Shown here one piece after another: positions 40,395-51,934 of a stretch of 64,000 nucleotides of DNA. Numbering within the stretch: position 1 is the first letter of the stretch; every line of letters begins with the position of its first letter. This DNA is from Pseudopyrenochaeta lycopersici. Its lineage: Eukaryota > Ascomycota > Dothideomycetes > Pleosporales > Pseudopyrenochaetaceae. The stretch is taken from contig NHZP01000062.1 of assembly GCA_003313425.1 (NCBI GenBank), positions 124,001-188,000 on the forward strand, in the 5' to 3' direction. Under the pieces are notes generated by a model. It was not told where the DNA came from. It saw nothing but the letters and a program-made list of their open reading frames with translations, and made no database searches. A program made the translations under genes and the position numbers.

Positions 40395-43300
40395 CTAGTG
40401 GTGCGGGAGATAGTTACGAGTAAGCCTGAGGTCTAGACTACAAATCCATACTCTTCCAGACCCAACACCTACACCAACCATAGTCCCGCTCACAGACGAG
40501 CATGACGGTCGATACTCTGATGGCACCCACAGCATGTTGTCGCCAGCATACTGGATCCATTTCTTGTCTGAGCTAACGCCAGTGCCGACGTATAAGGGGT
40601 GCTCAGGTACTGCTATATCCCTTATGCTAGAAACCTCTGAGCTCTGAATATCGATGGTTCCTGTTTCAGTGTAGAGGCAAGAACCAGTAGGGTTAAAAGA
40701 TAAGTCGAAAAGAGTCTTGCCAATGTTAAGCGTCCGTAGGCATGCGCCGCTGCTCACATCCCAGATCTTGACCGTGTGGTCGTATGATGCTGACGCCAGC
40801 TGCGTCGAGTCGTGCGAGAAGGCTACTGAGCTGACCCAGCTGCTATGGCCCTCGAGCGTCCGCAGGCACGCGCCGCTGCTCGCATCCCATATCTTGACCA
40901 TGTTGTCGTCCGATGCCGACGCCAACTGCGTCGAGTCGTGCGAGAAGGCTACTGACCTGACCCCGTCGCTATGGCCCTCGAGCGTCCACAGGCACGCGCC
41001 GCTACTTGCATCCCAGATCTTGACAGTGTAGTCGTATGATGCCGACGCCAGCTGCGTCGAGTCGTGCGACAAGGCTACTGAGCTGACCTCGTCGCTATGG
41101 CCCTCGAGCGTCCGCAGGCACGCGCCGCTACTCGCATCCCAGATCTTGACAGTGTAGTCGTTTGATGCTGACGCCAGCTGCGTCGAGTCGTGCGAGAAGG
41201 CTACTGAGCTGACCCCGTTGCTATGGCCTTCGAGCGCCCACAGGCACGCGCCGCTACTCGCATCCCAGATCTTGACAGTGTAGTCGTATGATGCCGACGC
41301 CAGCTGCGTCGAGTCGTGCGAAAAGGCTACTGAGCTAACCCCGTCGTTATGGCCCTCGAGCGTTCGCAGGCACGCACCGCAGCTCACATCCCAGATCTTG
41401 ACAGTGTAGTCGTTTGATGCTGACGCCAGCTGCGTCGAGTCGTGCGAGAAGGCTACTGACCTGACCCCGCTGCTATGGCCCTCGAGCGTCCGCAGGCACG
41501 CGCCGCTGCTCGCATCCCATATCTTGACCGTGTGGTCGTTTGATACCGACGCCAGCTGCGTCGAGTCGTGCGAGAAGGCTACTGACCTGACCCCGCTGCT
41601 ATGACCCTCGAGCGTCCGCAGGCACGCGCCGCTGCTCACATCCCAGATCTTGACCGTGTGGTCGTCCGATGCCGACGCCAGCTGCGTCGAGTCATGCGAG
41701 AAGGCTACTGACCTAACCCAGCTGCTATGGCCCTCGAGCGTCCGCAGGCACGCGCCGCTACTCGCATCCCAGATCTTGACGGTGTTGTCGTCCGATGCCG
41801 ACGCCAGCTGCGTCGAGTCATGCGAGAAGGCTACTGACCTGACCCCGTCGCTATGGCCCTCGAGCGTCTGCAGACATGCGCTCCAGCTGTCGCTCAGAGT
41901 TGGCCTAACGCTAATTCCTTCTAGCTCTTCGTACTGGAATAGCTGTCTGACCGGACTACCCGTCGGACTGAACAGGAGCGCAGATGCATATGTCTGAAGA
42001 GGGTAACCTTCGATCGCCCCTTTGTGGTACATGATGAACCGCCGTGCGTCTTGAACAAGATGAGCAAGTCCATCTTGGTCACCTATCTCCTACTAGCATT
42101 AGCATCTTGGTTACATCGCACGTACACGCAGATCCTGAGTAATATACCTGCACCAGTGACCACAGTCTTGTCATTGAGATGACGCCATGCTCCACACTCT
42201 TGCAAAGACTAAGCCCTTCTAGCCAGTAGAGATACTTTTTCCTCAGAAACTTATTGATAGCGCCTGTAAATTGCAGGCCACTTACACAGTCTCCTGAAAG
42301 CGTAGGCTTTGAGTCGTAAAGATGATCAATCCAGTAAACGCATGGATAGCGTGACGCTGCTAGGGGGTCTGGTTCAGGCGGTTTCACGTCCTCAACAGAA
42401 AACCCTGGCGCTTCTAGCTTGTACATGTCTTTGCGCAGTGTCCTGGACAGAGTCGCCAGTGACCTCGAAAAGACGACTCGATGGGTGGCTTTGGTCCCAT
42501 TGGGAAAGACCTCGTCATGCGCCTTTGTAAATAGGAAATCCTTTGCTGACTGATGCACAAAGTAGACTGTGTCTTGTCGAAGAGTAAGGAACGATCCGCA
42601 AAGGCTAACAATCTCCCGCACCGACTCTAGGTCGTCGACCAAGTCATCAAGCTGCTCGACGAGCGCAACTAATTCGGGGAGTGTAACAGGTCGATACAAG
42701 ACTGCGGTCGAAGCCAGTACGTAGCGACAGATCTCGGCGTCGTCTGAGTCATTCATCTCGTGCATCATCCGCTTGTACAAAGCGTCTAGCCCAGGCGGGA
42801 ACGACGCTAGCTTCTTTAGCACGTGCCGACTCGCCGTGACTTTAAGTTCTTGGCACACTAACGCTACCCAGAGGAAGGTATCGTTCGCGTTGGACGTTAA
42901 GTGCTGGAGCACGGCGTGTCGAACCTCTGCTTTGTACTGCTTGTCCTGCGCCAGCTGATCTACCTTTTGATGGATGAAGACCGCAACCGCAGCCGCAACT
43001 GACTTCGCGTTCAGTTCGAGGCTCAGTCTTTCTTTGTGTCCTGCCCTCTCTAGCTGTGCTTCGATATTTGGCCAGTTACGGCTTGAGATAATCCACTTGA
43101 CGCGGGCAGACGCAGACGACTGCTGTGCGACGAACTTCAGCAGCTTTGGCAGATCAGTGACGCACTCGTCGAGGGCGTCGATGATCAGATATGTCGAGTT
43201 CAGGCTCGGGTCTTGGAGCACATCCTTGAAGATTTCTGCCAAAACTACCCAGGCATTTGCGTCTTCGAACAATGATTTGCCGGCGAGGTCGTGTTTCTTG

Positions 43301-44418
43301 CGGATGTGCGATGCAAGCGATGGTTGCTGGCTCACGAGCATGTACAACAGCCCCCGTAGCACAGCTGTGGCGCTATTGATGCGCGAGTCGGTCGCCTGGC
43401 AGAAGAAGTACGACAGAAGGGCAGTTCTGGGCATCGAGCCTTGCAGCTCGTCGATAATGCCGCAGAGCAGCATCGTCTTCCCTTTGCCAGGATCGCCTTT
43501 CACCCACAGCAATCGGCCGTGCGGATCCTGTTGCCATTGTTGGAAGGAGGTGTTGTCAAGGACCCAGCGGTACGAGTCTGCCAGCAGTCCGCCCTTCGTA
43601 TCCTCAATGCGCTTCTTGTCATCATGCGGATCTGTCTGGCGTATGTCTCGAATGCAACTTTCCAGCTTATGGAGCTCGTCCATCAGACGTCTAAAGGCGC
43701 CGGCTGCACCCTCGCCATACATTGGCGCTAACTCGACGCCCAAGATGCCTTGTAGCGAATATGCCCCATCTTCTTCGCGTTTGGTCTGCCGACCCTCTTT
43801 CCACTGCAACCGCTCGTTACTGCTGAACTGGGACAGAGGGGTTCCTTCCAGTGCAAGGGGCCGGATGCCCGTGATCTCATGAATCTGCTGCTTGAGGGAG
43901 GTCTTGTCACCGAGCCTTTTCCCTTGGCACGAGAAGAACTCGACTGAGCTGGGAGCAAGAAGCTCCTGAAGTGTCCAACCGCGCTTGAACCACTTGCTTT
44001 GCCGGAACTCTAACTCCCATGACGGCGCGTTCGCTTCTTCGTCGCTTTCGCAAGGTGAACAAGACACGTCTGACAAGTAGACGTAGCAGCGAGCTGCGTT
44101 GTGATACCAGCGAAACATAGACCGAATAGCTAGTGAGTGCTCAGCCTTGTTCCCCTTGTTGATGCAACAAGTATCAACCCAGAAGTACTGCAGACTGTCT
44201 CGTCTTGCCTGTTCACCACAGAACTGAACCTTATGGGGGATCTGCTTGCAGCCAGAGTTGTCCTTTCCAGCGATCCTTGCTACATCTTCAAAGGCCAACT
44301 CCTCCGCATCCTTTCCCCATGCGTGGGAAAGTATCGCATAAGGTGGTACTGTGTCCGCGCCGACCAAGTCAGCGGTGATAGTAAGCCCTCCACATTCGCC
44401 GTACTTCAAAAGACGCAT
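40395..44418 (-). CDS. HET-NACHT-WD40 STAND receptor (HNWD, het-e/het-d/het-r type)
   Basis: Two exons (44418-42148, 42089-40395) with a 58-nt intron (GTATATT...GCTAGTAG, GCTAATG branch site) give 1321 aa in constant frame. The N-terminal HET domain (residues 1 to about 250) has YAILSHAWG (27-35), YFWVDTCCIN (78-87), CYVYLSDV and RGWTLQELLAP. The NACHT NTPase has Walker A GDPGKGKT (308-315), Walker B LIIDALDEC (411-419) and WIISSRNWP. The C-terminus carries nine 42-residue WD40 repeats that are nearly identical, plus a worn tenth. In Podospora this architecture makes allele-specific receptors: the repeats sense a partner protein and the HET domain executes cell death. No lesion is seen. Confidence 0.93.
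40740..41880 (-). repeat. Nine 126-bp WD40-coding repeats
   Basis: Nine head-to-tail units each encode C-L-x-x-LEGHxxxVxSVAFSHDSTQLASAS followed by xDxTVKIWDxSSGA. Numbering the leading cysteine as 1, differences concentrate at positions 9-11, 13, 29, 31 and 38, plus single changes at 3, 4, 17, 27, 32 and 40. The framework codons are nearly uniform, which implies recent homogenisation by unequal crossover or gene conversion. Confidence 0.95.
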
Positions 44419-45437
44419 CGATCAGTGTGGATGTGTGGCAAGCGCATGCAATACGAACGAGACAGGAGGCTTAATGCGGCAGCCTGGTGGAAAGATGCGA
44501 TAACCAGCTTTCCTAGCTCCCTCTTAGGTTAGCATGTAGACGGAGGACGAATAGCTATTACGATATTAGGTCGACCTACGGAAAACAGTAATCCGAAGCA
44601 GTGTTAGGAGCTGAAGCTGGTGCTTGATGTGTTCTTTGTTTACTGATGGCGTCGCGTCAGGCCTTAGGCGGGGTAGACGTGGTGAGACGCACGCACAAAA
44701 TGCCAGTCGCAAGGCTGTAAGGCGGCTGCGTCGAAGACAACGTGGATCGAGGATATAGGTGGATGCTTAGCGCTTATTTGCGAGCAGGGCGGCAGAGAAC
44801 CGACTCGTCCCACATTGCGACTCTATCAAAGTTAGCTCAAGAAACGATACAGTAACGTGTTCCACCACCTAGTGGGCCACCCAACCAAAACGCGTGACAG
44901 TTCAACGACAGTAGCTGAACAACAACACAATAAATCTCTATAGAATTGCATAATAAGCTAGTAAATTACTGTTTACACTGTCTCCTGTTGTGTCCTTGTT
45001 CATGACAATTGCTGCAAGATGGAGGTGCACGCTTGCGTACCTAAGTAGGCCTATCTTGACAGGCACTCTCAAGAGCCAAAGCAGCTGTTGTACGAAGGAG
45101 CTCGTTTTTTTTTTGAGTTTTGGGCCCGTGCGCTGCCCACCAAAATGCGATCGCCTCCCTCGTCCCATACAGTCACATGAAAAAAGTTTCTTCCGCTAAG
45201 CGATTTTACACCAAAACTACCACTTTTTATACTAAAATCGCTCGCTATCTGTTTGGGACCGAGAATAGAATTGGTCGGTAGAGATGGCAGTCCGGTGCCG
45301 CCACTTTCCCCCACAAGATTGCCTTCCATATCTCGATCGGAACTCTCTTCAAACTGGAATGGAGGAACGACGAGGACCCATTAGGTTCGTTGTTACGATA
45401 AACTACGCAATATTTATGGACTAGAACACCAGGAGAT
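44419..45437. other. 5' flank of HNWD, then a possible Tc1 terminus
   Basis: No gene. Bases 45090-45180 resemble 62090-62175, upstream of the Tc1 transposase fragment: both contain TACGAAGGAGCTCGT or the near-identical TTACGAAGGAGCTCGT, a T-rich run, GGGCC and a similar spacing of ATGC/CCCAT words. This is probably the 5' end of a related element without its gene. Confidence 0.4.
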
Positions 45438-46278
45438 TATGCAGCTTACTACGATTGGCGATAGTTTCCTTCGGCAAGACGCTGTGGACTTCATCAATCA
45501 CTTCTATAGTAAATGGAATGCAGATAACCCTTAGGCACGCTTACAGTGAGTAATCCAACATCGGGACGCTCACGTACAGAAAAGATACTCAAAAGCCTGC
45601 ACTGCGCTGAATCGATCGAACACAATGCGGCCATTGATCCTGTCAAGCTTAGAATGGCAAGAATCATCCTTTACCACCAGTACCAGCAGAAATGCAACGA
45701 ACTCAAAGGAGACTCCCACCTATCGAGCCAACTTTCTTAGGGTAGAGGTGTAGCGAGTGTAGCGAAGGACTTCATTCTAGAGACGATCTATAAGTGTCAC
45801 CACAAGGACATGAATGTGGACTTAAAGAAAAAGCGCAAAAACAGTTTGAAATGGCACATAAGATTAGGCAAGAGATGGTCTTACGTGGCGTTTTACCTAG
45901 GGCTAGGAATCATTTTGACCTGCAGCAACGACTTAGAGCTTTCTATGTAAGTCATGGATAATCACGCAAGCGCACGCATTTGGCTCACCAAATTGCTCTA
46001 GCAACGATACCGGAACATTTCTGGACCGAAATTTGATGGCTCTTTTGACATACTTGCTACATGGGTATCCGAGAGGCGTTCAGGTCAGCCAAATGGCTGA
46101 CTCGCTAGCCAAAGCCATGATGGAAGGAGCCGTACTGCTTGAACTTTCAATGGCTATTGCTGCAGTGCGTGGCATGAGCGGATACCAACAGGAAGAAGAA
46201 AAGTCTACCGTCGAGATTCAAGATGAATGGCAGCTAGTGGAACGACCTAGAGGTTTCGTTCGTGTAATATCCGTGTAG
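45438..46278 (+). pseudogene. Unrecognised gene, interrupted by stop codons
   Basis: Coding texture from ATG near 45438 (LRQDAVDFINHFYSKWNADN-stop) through KILKSLHCAESIEHNAAIDP and LRMARIILYHQYQQKCNEL, a TAG at 45738-45740, then VAKDFILETIYKCHHKDMN and WSYVAFYLGLGIILTCSNDL. A 54-nt intron (GTAAGT...CTCTAG, near 45949-46002) joins LELS to INDTGTFLDRNLMALLTYLL and a conserved-looking end to stop 46276. The two or more internal stops are compatible with CAG-to-TAG changes. I do not know the family. Hydrophobic stretches are short; a soluble helical protein is likely. Confidence 0.5.
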
Positions 46279-46547
46279 AACAGGTTCGAGGCAACTGATG
46301 AGGATGACCTAATCTTGCAGGGGGTCCTACGGAAACCGACGTCCTCAAATCCAACTAAGACGTAGCTAGTACATTTTCATCGTTTGGCTTGGGCCTTCTT
46401 GGGTATAATGTATTAACCCAATCATACCCGTCTCTTCTTCTTTTGAGGGCACATCTTGGGATCTTTGACCGAAGGATAACTTTTCACAATACCAGATGAA
46501 GGGACATTTTATCAGTCGCTCCCAGCATATCTGTCGATATCCGTATC

Positions 46548-47961
46548 CTAGCTCGCGTTCCTTGCATAGCCTGCGGAGTCCTGTTTGATTGCTGTGCACA
46601 CTGTTTGACATCTTATCCAGCCCCGAGGCTGCTCTGATCGGTCTATTGACGGTGTAGAGGGCAAGGCGGTAAGATTCCTAGTGCTCGTATCGCTTGCTTG
46701 ACTCATCATCACATCTCGATGTTCGATGGTGACATGGCGACGACTGCTGACTTTGATACGGTTCATAGGCACTACATCCGTTTTGCACCTCCTACTATCC
46801 TTATGTGGCTCTCCGGTCGGGTTCCATGGACCGTTCTTTCCAGTGGGGCCAGAGTTACTGTTAAAGTTCGTTGGGAGATTGAAATATCGACGGAAGAAGA
46901 CTTTCAATGCAGGAGCAGATGCGCATATAACTCCAAGATCCGCTTCCAGTGTCGTCCAGATCCATGCGTAAAAGGCGTACCATGTAATGTCGTACGTGCC
47001 ATAGTAAATGTAGATTGCATAGTACGTGCGCATGATGCCACAGACGCATGTCCTAACACGAGTCAGTATTTTAATTCAATTGAGCTACCGGCAATCAACT
47101 TACAGCAAGCCCACTCCAAATATACCTATCAACGCAGCTTTTTGGCATGTTTCGATTTGCAAGTTCCACACCAGTATCATTGGTAATGTGCAGATAAGTA
47201 AGTCCTGCAAGGTGCCAATGACGGTAACAGACACAATTACTGCAGCTTCATCAAGACTTCTCAACTCATTCTGAAGCCTCCAAGAAGAGTCATAAATGTG
47301 CCAATATCCCTCGACTGGGCTGTACGAAAATATGATAAGGAATGTGAATATGACAGTGGAGCAAACCACGAACGCAATGGAAGCCCACACCCAGTACAGG
47401 AAGACCTTCGAAATTGAACCGTTTGTGAGGCGTCGGTAGAAGCAGAGAATTGAAATTTTTATCAGTGTTGTTGATTCCAGGTAAAGGATTTCAATTGCTA
47501 GAGTGATCTGGCGGCTAGTAAGTGCTTTTTCAGATTTGCGGGTTGTGAACATTTACCTGCCGAGTAGTGATTAAAGTTCGTGGAATCTGATCCCAGACAT
47601 GCCATTGGAAGCCATATGTACGAATGCCTATAAAAGATTAGAATCAGTATCCTGAGTTCTTAACGATGCGCCATTTACCAAGGATAACTGCTACGGTCGA
47701 TCCCACCACAAAAATCATCGCAATCGATATCAACAAGTCGTCCAGTCCCGCGTTCTTGGCTACCATCAAGCGAGCCCACATACGCGCAGAATATACAATG
47801 AATGTGAATATGAGAAAAGCAATCAACATGATTGGGGACCCCCAACCCCTTGTTTCTGGATTCACATTGTTTGGTCTAGGCCAGGAGCTGATAACAGATA
47901 GAGGAGGGTATAGACCCCCAGCGCGAGCGAAGAGAGCAGCTACACTGTTATTATTAGCCAT
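46548..47961 (-). CDS. Fungal rhodopsin-like seven-helix membrane protein
   Basis: 420 aa in four exons (47961-47679, 47627-47557, 47507-47104, 47052-46548) with 49-51 nt introns and matching phases. Seven hydrophobic helices are visible, beginning PIMLIAFLIFTFIVYSARMW, with the motifs LDDLLISIA, IKISILCFYRRL, DLLICTLPMILVWNLQI, CGIMRTYY and ADLGVICASAPALKVFFRRY. These are the usual landmarks of the large fungal rhodopsin-domain family (related to PTH11-like and satratoxin-cluster membrane proteins), whose substrates or ligands are mostly unknown. The polar tail from about residue 310 is Ser/Thr-rich. No damage. Confidence 0.85.
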
Positions 47962-48307
47962 ACTATGGTGATTGCTTAATGAGCGCTTTTATGCAAAAGT
48001 TGAAAGGAGAGGGAGAACATGCAGCGCCGATGAACAAAGGTGTGACACCAAAACATAAAGGTGTCAACTGATGGCTTTTGCAATTGGTGGGAATATCCTC
48101 TCTTCAACCCCAGCTCAAATACGAGATGAAGCATCCTAGGGCACACATTCCCGTACTCCACGTGGGTAGGTGAACTGGGAATCGAACGAAGAAGAAGACG
48201 ACAAACAGAGCTTAGTGTGGCGTTTATGCATGGAAAACACGTGCAATACGGACACGGGTCGCCTGATGTGGCACTTGCATGCATGGGGTTGCTCAACATG
48301 TGGAGTA

Positions 48308-50931
48308 CCGTAAAAACTTGCCAGCTTCGCCGAGCGCTAGTAGGGGGGGTCCCGCCAACAGTGGAGAAAAGGTAAGCGGGCAAATAGCAGCCCCGGAATG
48401 TGCCCGGACCTGTGTCAGACCACCCTGGAACTTTTTATTAGCGCCGAGCACCTAAACTGTTCGAAGGCAGGTCGCAGCACGTCTGTAGCTCCCTTTTACT
48501 TACTTATCGAATTGCCCACAATGCCTCGTACCCCTCTCAGCCAGCTCACCCCTGAAACTCTCAATTCTCAGCGTTCTGTCAACATCAGATCTGGACGTAA
48601 GAAACGATCGTTTAAGGATCTGATTAGTATGGGGCCCTCATATAAACCTGATCCTCCTCAAAAACGCTGCTGGCACACTGTATCGCCAAGAAAGAAGATC
48701 AGGATTATCCTATATCTCCTCCATCACCGGATTGAGGAGCCTGAGGTGCGCCTAGGCATTAAACAGAAGCAGCGTTGCCTGCAGGGGCTTGAGTGGGATG
48801 GCTATTTAAGGCCTCCAACTGCAGAAGAGACTGGTGCTCACTTTAAGGTACCCGCGCGTACTATAAGAGATATATGGTATAAGAGGTACTCTGTTGTGCA
48901 GCTGAGTCGAGGTAGCCGCCGAGAGGTATCAGAGGGGAGAGGTGAGAGGCACCCTGAGCTTGAACTTGAGCTATTTCGACAATTTGTTGAGTGGAGACAG
49001 ATGGGACGGAAGGTATCGAGGTTTTGGTTTCAACGCAGGGCGAGGCTGCTATACCAGACGCTGTACAACAAGGAAGCTGAACAGCCTGTTCAAGTAAGCT
49101 TTTACTAGTAAATTATATATATTTACTTACGTTTAGTGGCAGGATAGCTTCAAGTTCTCAAATGGCTGGTTTCAAGGCTTCTGCCGCCGTTGGGATATAA
49201 CGTGGAGGCGTCTCACTCACGCCTCGCAGGAGCTCCCTGCTCACTATCTTGAGCTAGTGAATCGATTTCTTCGGTTTATACGTCGCAATTCACTTATTCA
49301 GACTGGTTTCTATACGTTTTGGCGCTTCCGGTTGTCTGAGATTGTGAATATGGATGAGGTGCCTATACCTTTTGAGTTCTTTGATGGTGCAACGTACCAC
49401 CTCAAAGGCGAGCATACGATAACTGGATCAGTAAGCAATACTAGCTGGTCAAAGCGCCAGGCAACCTTGGTGTTGTACATCTTTGCAGATGGAGTACCAC
49501 GATTGAAGCCAAAGCTGATATTTCATGGGGCTCCAGGCGGGCAAATTTGGCGGCAGGAGCACCAGCTTTGGGACCCTCGTGTTACCGTAGAGTTATCTGA
49601 AACAGCCTACAACAATGAGCAGCTGTTAGTTACGTGGTTAGAGAAAGAGCTGTTTAAGGAGCTTAGCGGCCGCGAGAGCTTACTAGTCATGGACTCTGCT
49701 AGCTTCCACAAAACTGAGCAAGTACGGCAGCTACTCAAGGCCAATCGAGTAACGCTTGCAGTAATTCCGCCAGGATGTACAGGACTGCTGCAGCCACTAG
49801 ATGTTGCTATCAATAAACCTTTCAAGGCATTGTTGAGGAACCATCTCGAGCAAATCCTTGAGGCTGAGGCTGACGGTGAGGTGAGCGGCCGAGCTGCAAT
49901 CTCAGCGAGACGTATAGCAGTTACTAAGGCTGTTGGGGATGCCTGGGATGAGCTTTGTGACCAGAAACGGCAGGTAGTAGTACAATCTTTTGTCCATACT
50001 GGCATCGCAGTTAGCCCAACTGGCTCTGACGACTATATGATCTCTATCAAAGACTTCGCTGGTCAGGTCGATTTTACTGGCTGGGAGCGAGCTGAGGAGG
50101 TTGACGAGGCTGCTGCAAGCCTTAAAATTGAAGAGTCTGACGATGGCTTTGGCTGGGGATTGCCAGATGATAAGGGCGAATTTTTAGGTCGCCAGAAGTA
50201 CCTATATCAGTTAGAGAGTGTTCTTAACTTGCGATATTTATGCCGGCGGCGAGGCTTACCTAGGACAAGCCGCCTTAACAAGGTAGGCCTCATCGAGAAG
50301 CTGCTTCAAGCTGACGTAGCTGGCATGACTGTTGACCGGCCAATCTTTGTCGACGGGCTTGAAAATGAAGTCCCTGCACCAAAAATTACAGGGCAGTATT
50401 CCTGGAGTATCGAGTACGCAAGGGAGGCAAGGGAGGAGGAGATAGAGGAGCGTAAATGCGAGGGCGAGTTTGCTGGGTTGCTTAATAGATGAGGTTGTTG
50501 TTACTGGATAGATCTTTTGGTGTTGACCTTCTTGAAAGTTCTATCCTCACTTAATTAGGCCTAGCGCCAGCTACCTTTAAAAGGCCTCCAATCGCTCCAG
50601 GCAACAGGTTGTTACTACTATAGGGGTCTATTTTATATAGAGCAATCCACCTAACAATAGACTCGCTAGGTATAGAGAGCTCTTTCATGAGAGCACCAGC
50701 TTGCTACCTGCCAGCAACCCCAGCGCACGAGCCACCCCACCAAAAAACAACACCAAATATTCGACTCAAAGCCCGCCTCCAGGAGAATTGCTGGAAGAGG
50801 TTTTTTGGTGTTAAACTGAGATCAAGCACGATGGCGTTTCACTAGGGCCGCCCATATTACGTTGCATTTAGCATGATCCCGCTAGCAGGGCCCCCTTACT
50901 AGCGCTCGGCGAAGCTGGCAAGTTTTTACGG
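48308..50931 (+). mobile_element. Intact pogo/Fot-like (Tc1-mariner superfamily) DNA transposon
   Basis: A 2624-bp element with perfect 35-bp inverted ends (start CCGTAAAAACTTGCCAGCTT; inner limit at a G-run) and TA duplicated at 48306-48307 and 50932-50933, the target of this superfamily. The identical ends and open transposase indicate recent insertion. The flanking sequences join into one minus-strand reading frame (the BIR-like gene) when the element is removed. Confidence 0.92.
48521..50492 (+). CDS. Pogo-type DDE transposase with SAP-like C-terminal motif
   Basis: 642 aa: exon 48521-49093, a 43-nt intron (49094-49136), exon 49137-50492. ATG 48521 (MPRTPLSQL) is preferred over an upstream in-frame ATG at 48398 that lies close to the terminal repeat. 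The N-terminal half holds helix-turn-helix DNA-binding segments (HFKVPARTIRDIWYKRYS). The DDE_1 core shows IVNMDEVPI, LLVMDSASFHKTE and GLLQPLDVAINKPFK, i.e. D-D-D as in pogo and Fot1. Near the C-terminus NLRYLCRRRGLPRTSRLNKV resembles a SAP motif, an additional DNA-binding module. Cuts and re-inserts its own element at TA. No lesion. Confidence 0.9.
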
Positions 50932-50933
50932 TA

Positions 50934-51660
50934 TCGAATGGTCTGCCGCGGCGCCACCAACCCTTCTTTACGGTGGACGGCATTGACTCAAGCAACAGGC
51001 TTGCTTTTCCAGGAAGGCGGGATGCACTTGCCTCCATTGACGATTCAAATGCATGCAGCCTGGATCGAGGACATTCTCCAGGAGGGGCACTACTTGGCGA
51101 ACTGGTGGCCAATGTTTCGGACTTGCAACTCACTTCGAGAAGACTTGCAGGCTCTTCCCCTGTAATTTTGAGACGGGTTGAAGCTGTCAAGGGTTTAGAT
51201 GCCGCAATGCAAGGTAATCTGCACGTGCCAGGTCCAAAGGCACGGGATACTACCGTGTGCGCGTCCGGGAGAATGTTCGTTTGTGATGGAGAGTTCGTTG
51301 AGGTCGATGACGCGGTTGTCACGGCAGGGGTCTGTTGAACAGAGCTCTCTGCGCAGAGTCGCGCGTCGCGGCGCATGTCTGCCCACAGACAGCCCTTCTC
51401 GTGGTGTTCAAGTAATTCTTCCTCGGTGTAGGGTCCAACAGGATCCCATGATAGCACCTCTTCTCCGCAGGCGAAACAGCGGACGCTGTCGTGTCCTCAT
51501 CGCAGGGATTGTGATAGAACCCGAGCCGGGCCAATTGCGGAGGTGTGAGATTTGTATGAGGGCAATCGTGGAAGGAGAGCTCTCTAGAGGGGATGGTGGC
51601 GAACTGAGTTGCGATGGGATGAAGATGGTGGCGTTGTTCGGCGTGCGCGTTGGTGTTCGT
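50934..51660 (-). pseudogene. BIR-like (Bir1/survivin type) zinc-domain gene, frameshifted and split by the pogo element
   Basis: On the minus strand, SRELSFHDCPHTNLTPPQLA and RLGFYHNPCDED are followed, after a one-base slip near 51489, by HDSVRCFACGEEVLSWDP and LEHHEKGCLWA. The order R..F..., GFY, CxxC, W, H and C is a BIR zinc fold, found in fungal Bir1 (chromosomal passenger, cell-death control). Downstream is a Ser/Thr-rich region that ends at the TA where the pogo element inserted; the frame continues beyond 48306 on the other side. Both the frameshift and the insertion should abolish function, unless the slip is an assembly error. Confidence 0.55.
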
Positions 51661-51934
51661 ACTTGTAGTAGCGATTCGGTCGTGTCATTGGCTTTGGCGG
51701 TGTCGGGAAATTTGAGGGAGGTCGGCAACGAGGGGAAAGGGAAATATCCGGGCTGCAGGGCAGTCCTTGGTTTCTCCTTCTTGATCTTCTGTGGTAGCAT
51801 CTTTTCCGGACCATTACAGTCGCCGGCGAGACATTCGCATGGTATAATAATCGACCAAAGCACGGGTCTCTCAACTTTGTTAGCACCTGCAACGCCTGCA
51901 TCCAAGTCATACATAAGCGAAGACCGAAGCTTTT

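Noticed and set aside
40740..41880. Plus-strand open frames opposite the WD40 repeats
   Set aside because: They are mirror frames of the repetitive minus-strand coding sequence and show no domain of their own.
42033..42150. Frameshift separating the HET-NACHT and WD40 halves into two genes
   Set aside because: A 58-nt GT-AG intron (42090-42147) with a branch site joins both in phase, so it is a single gene.
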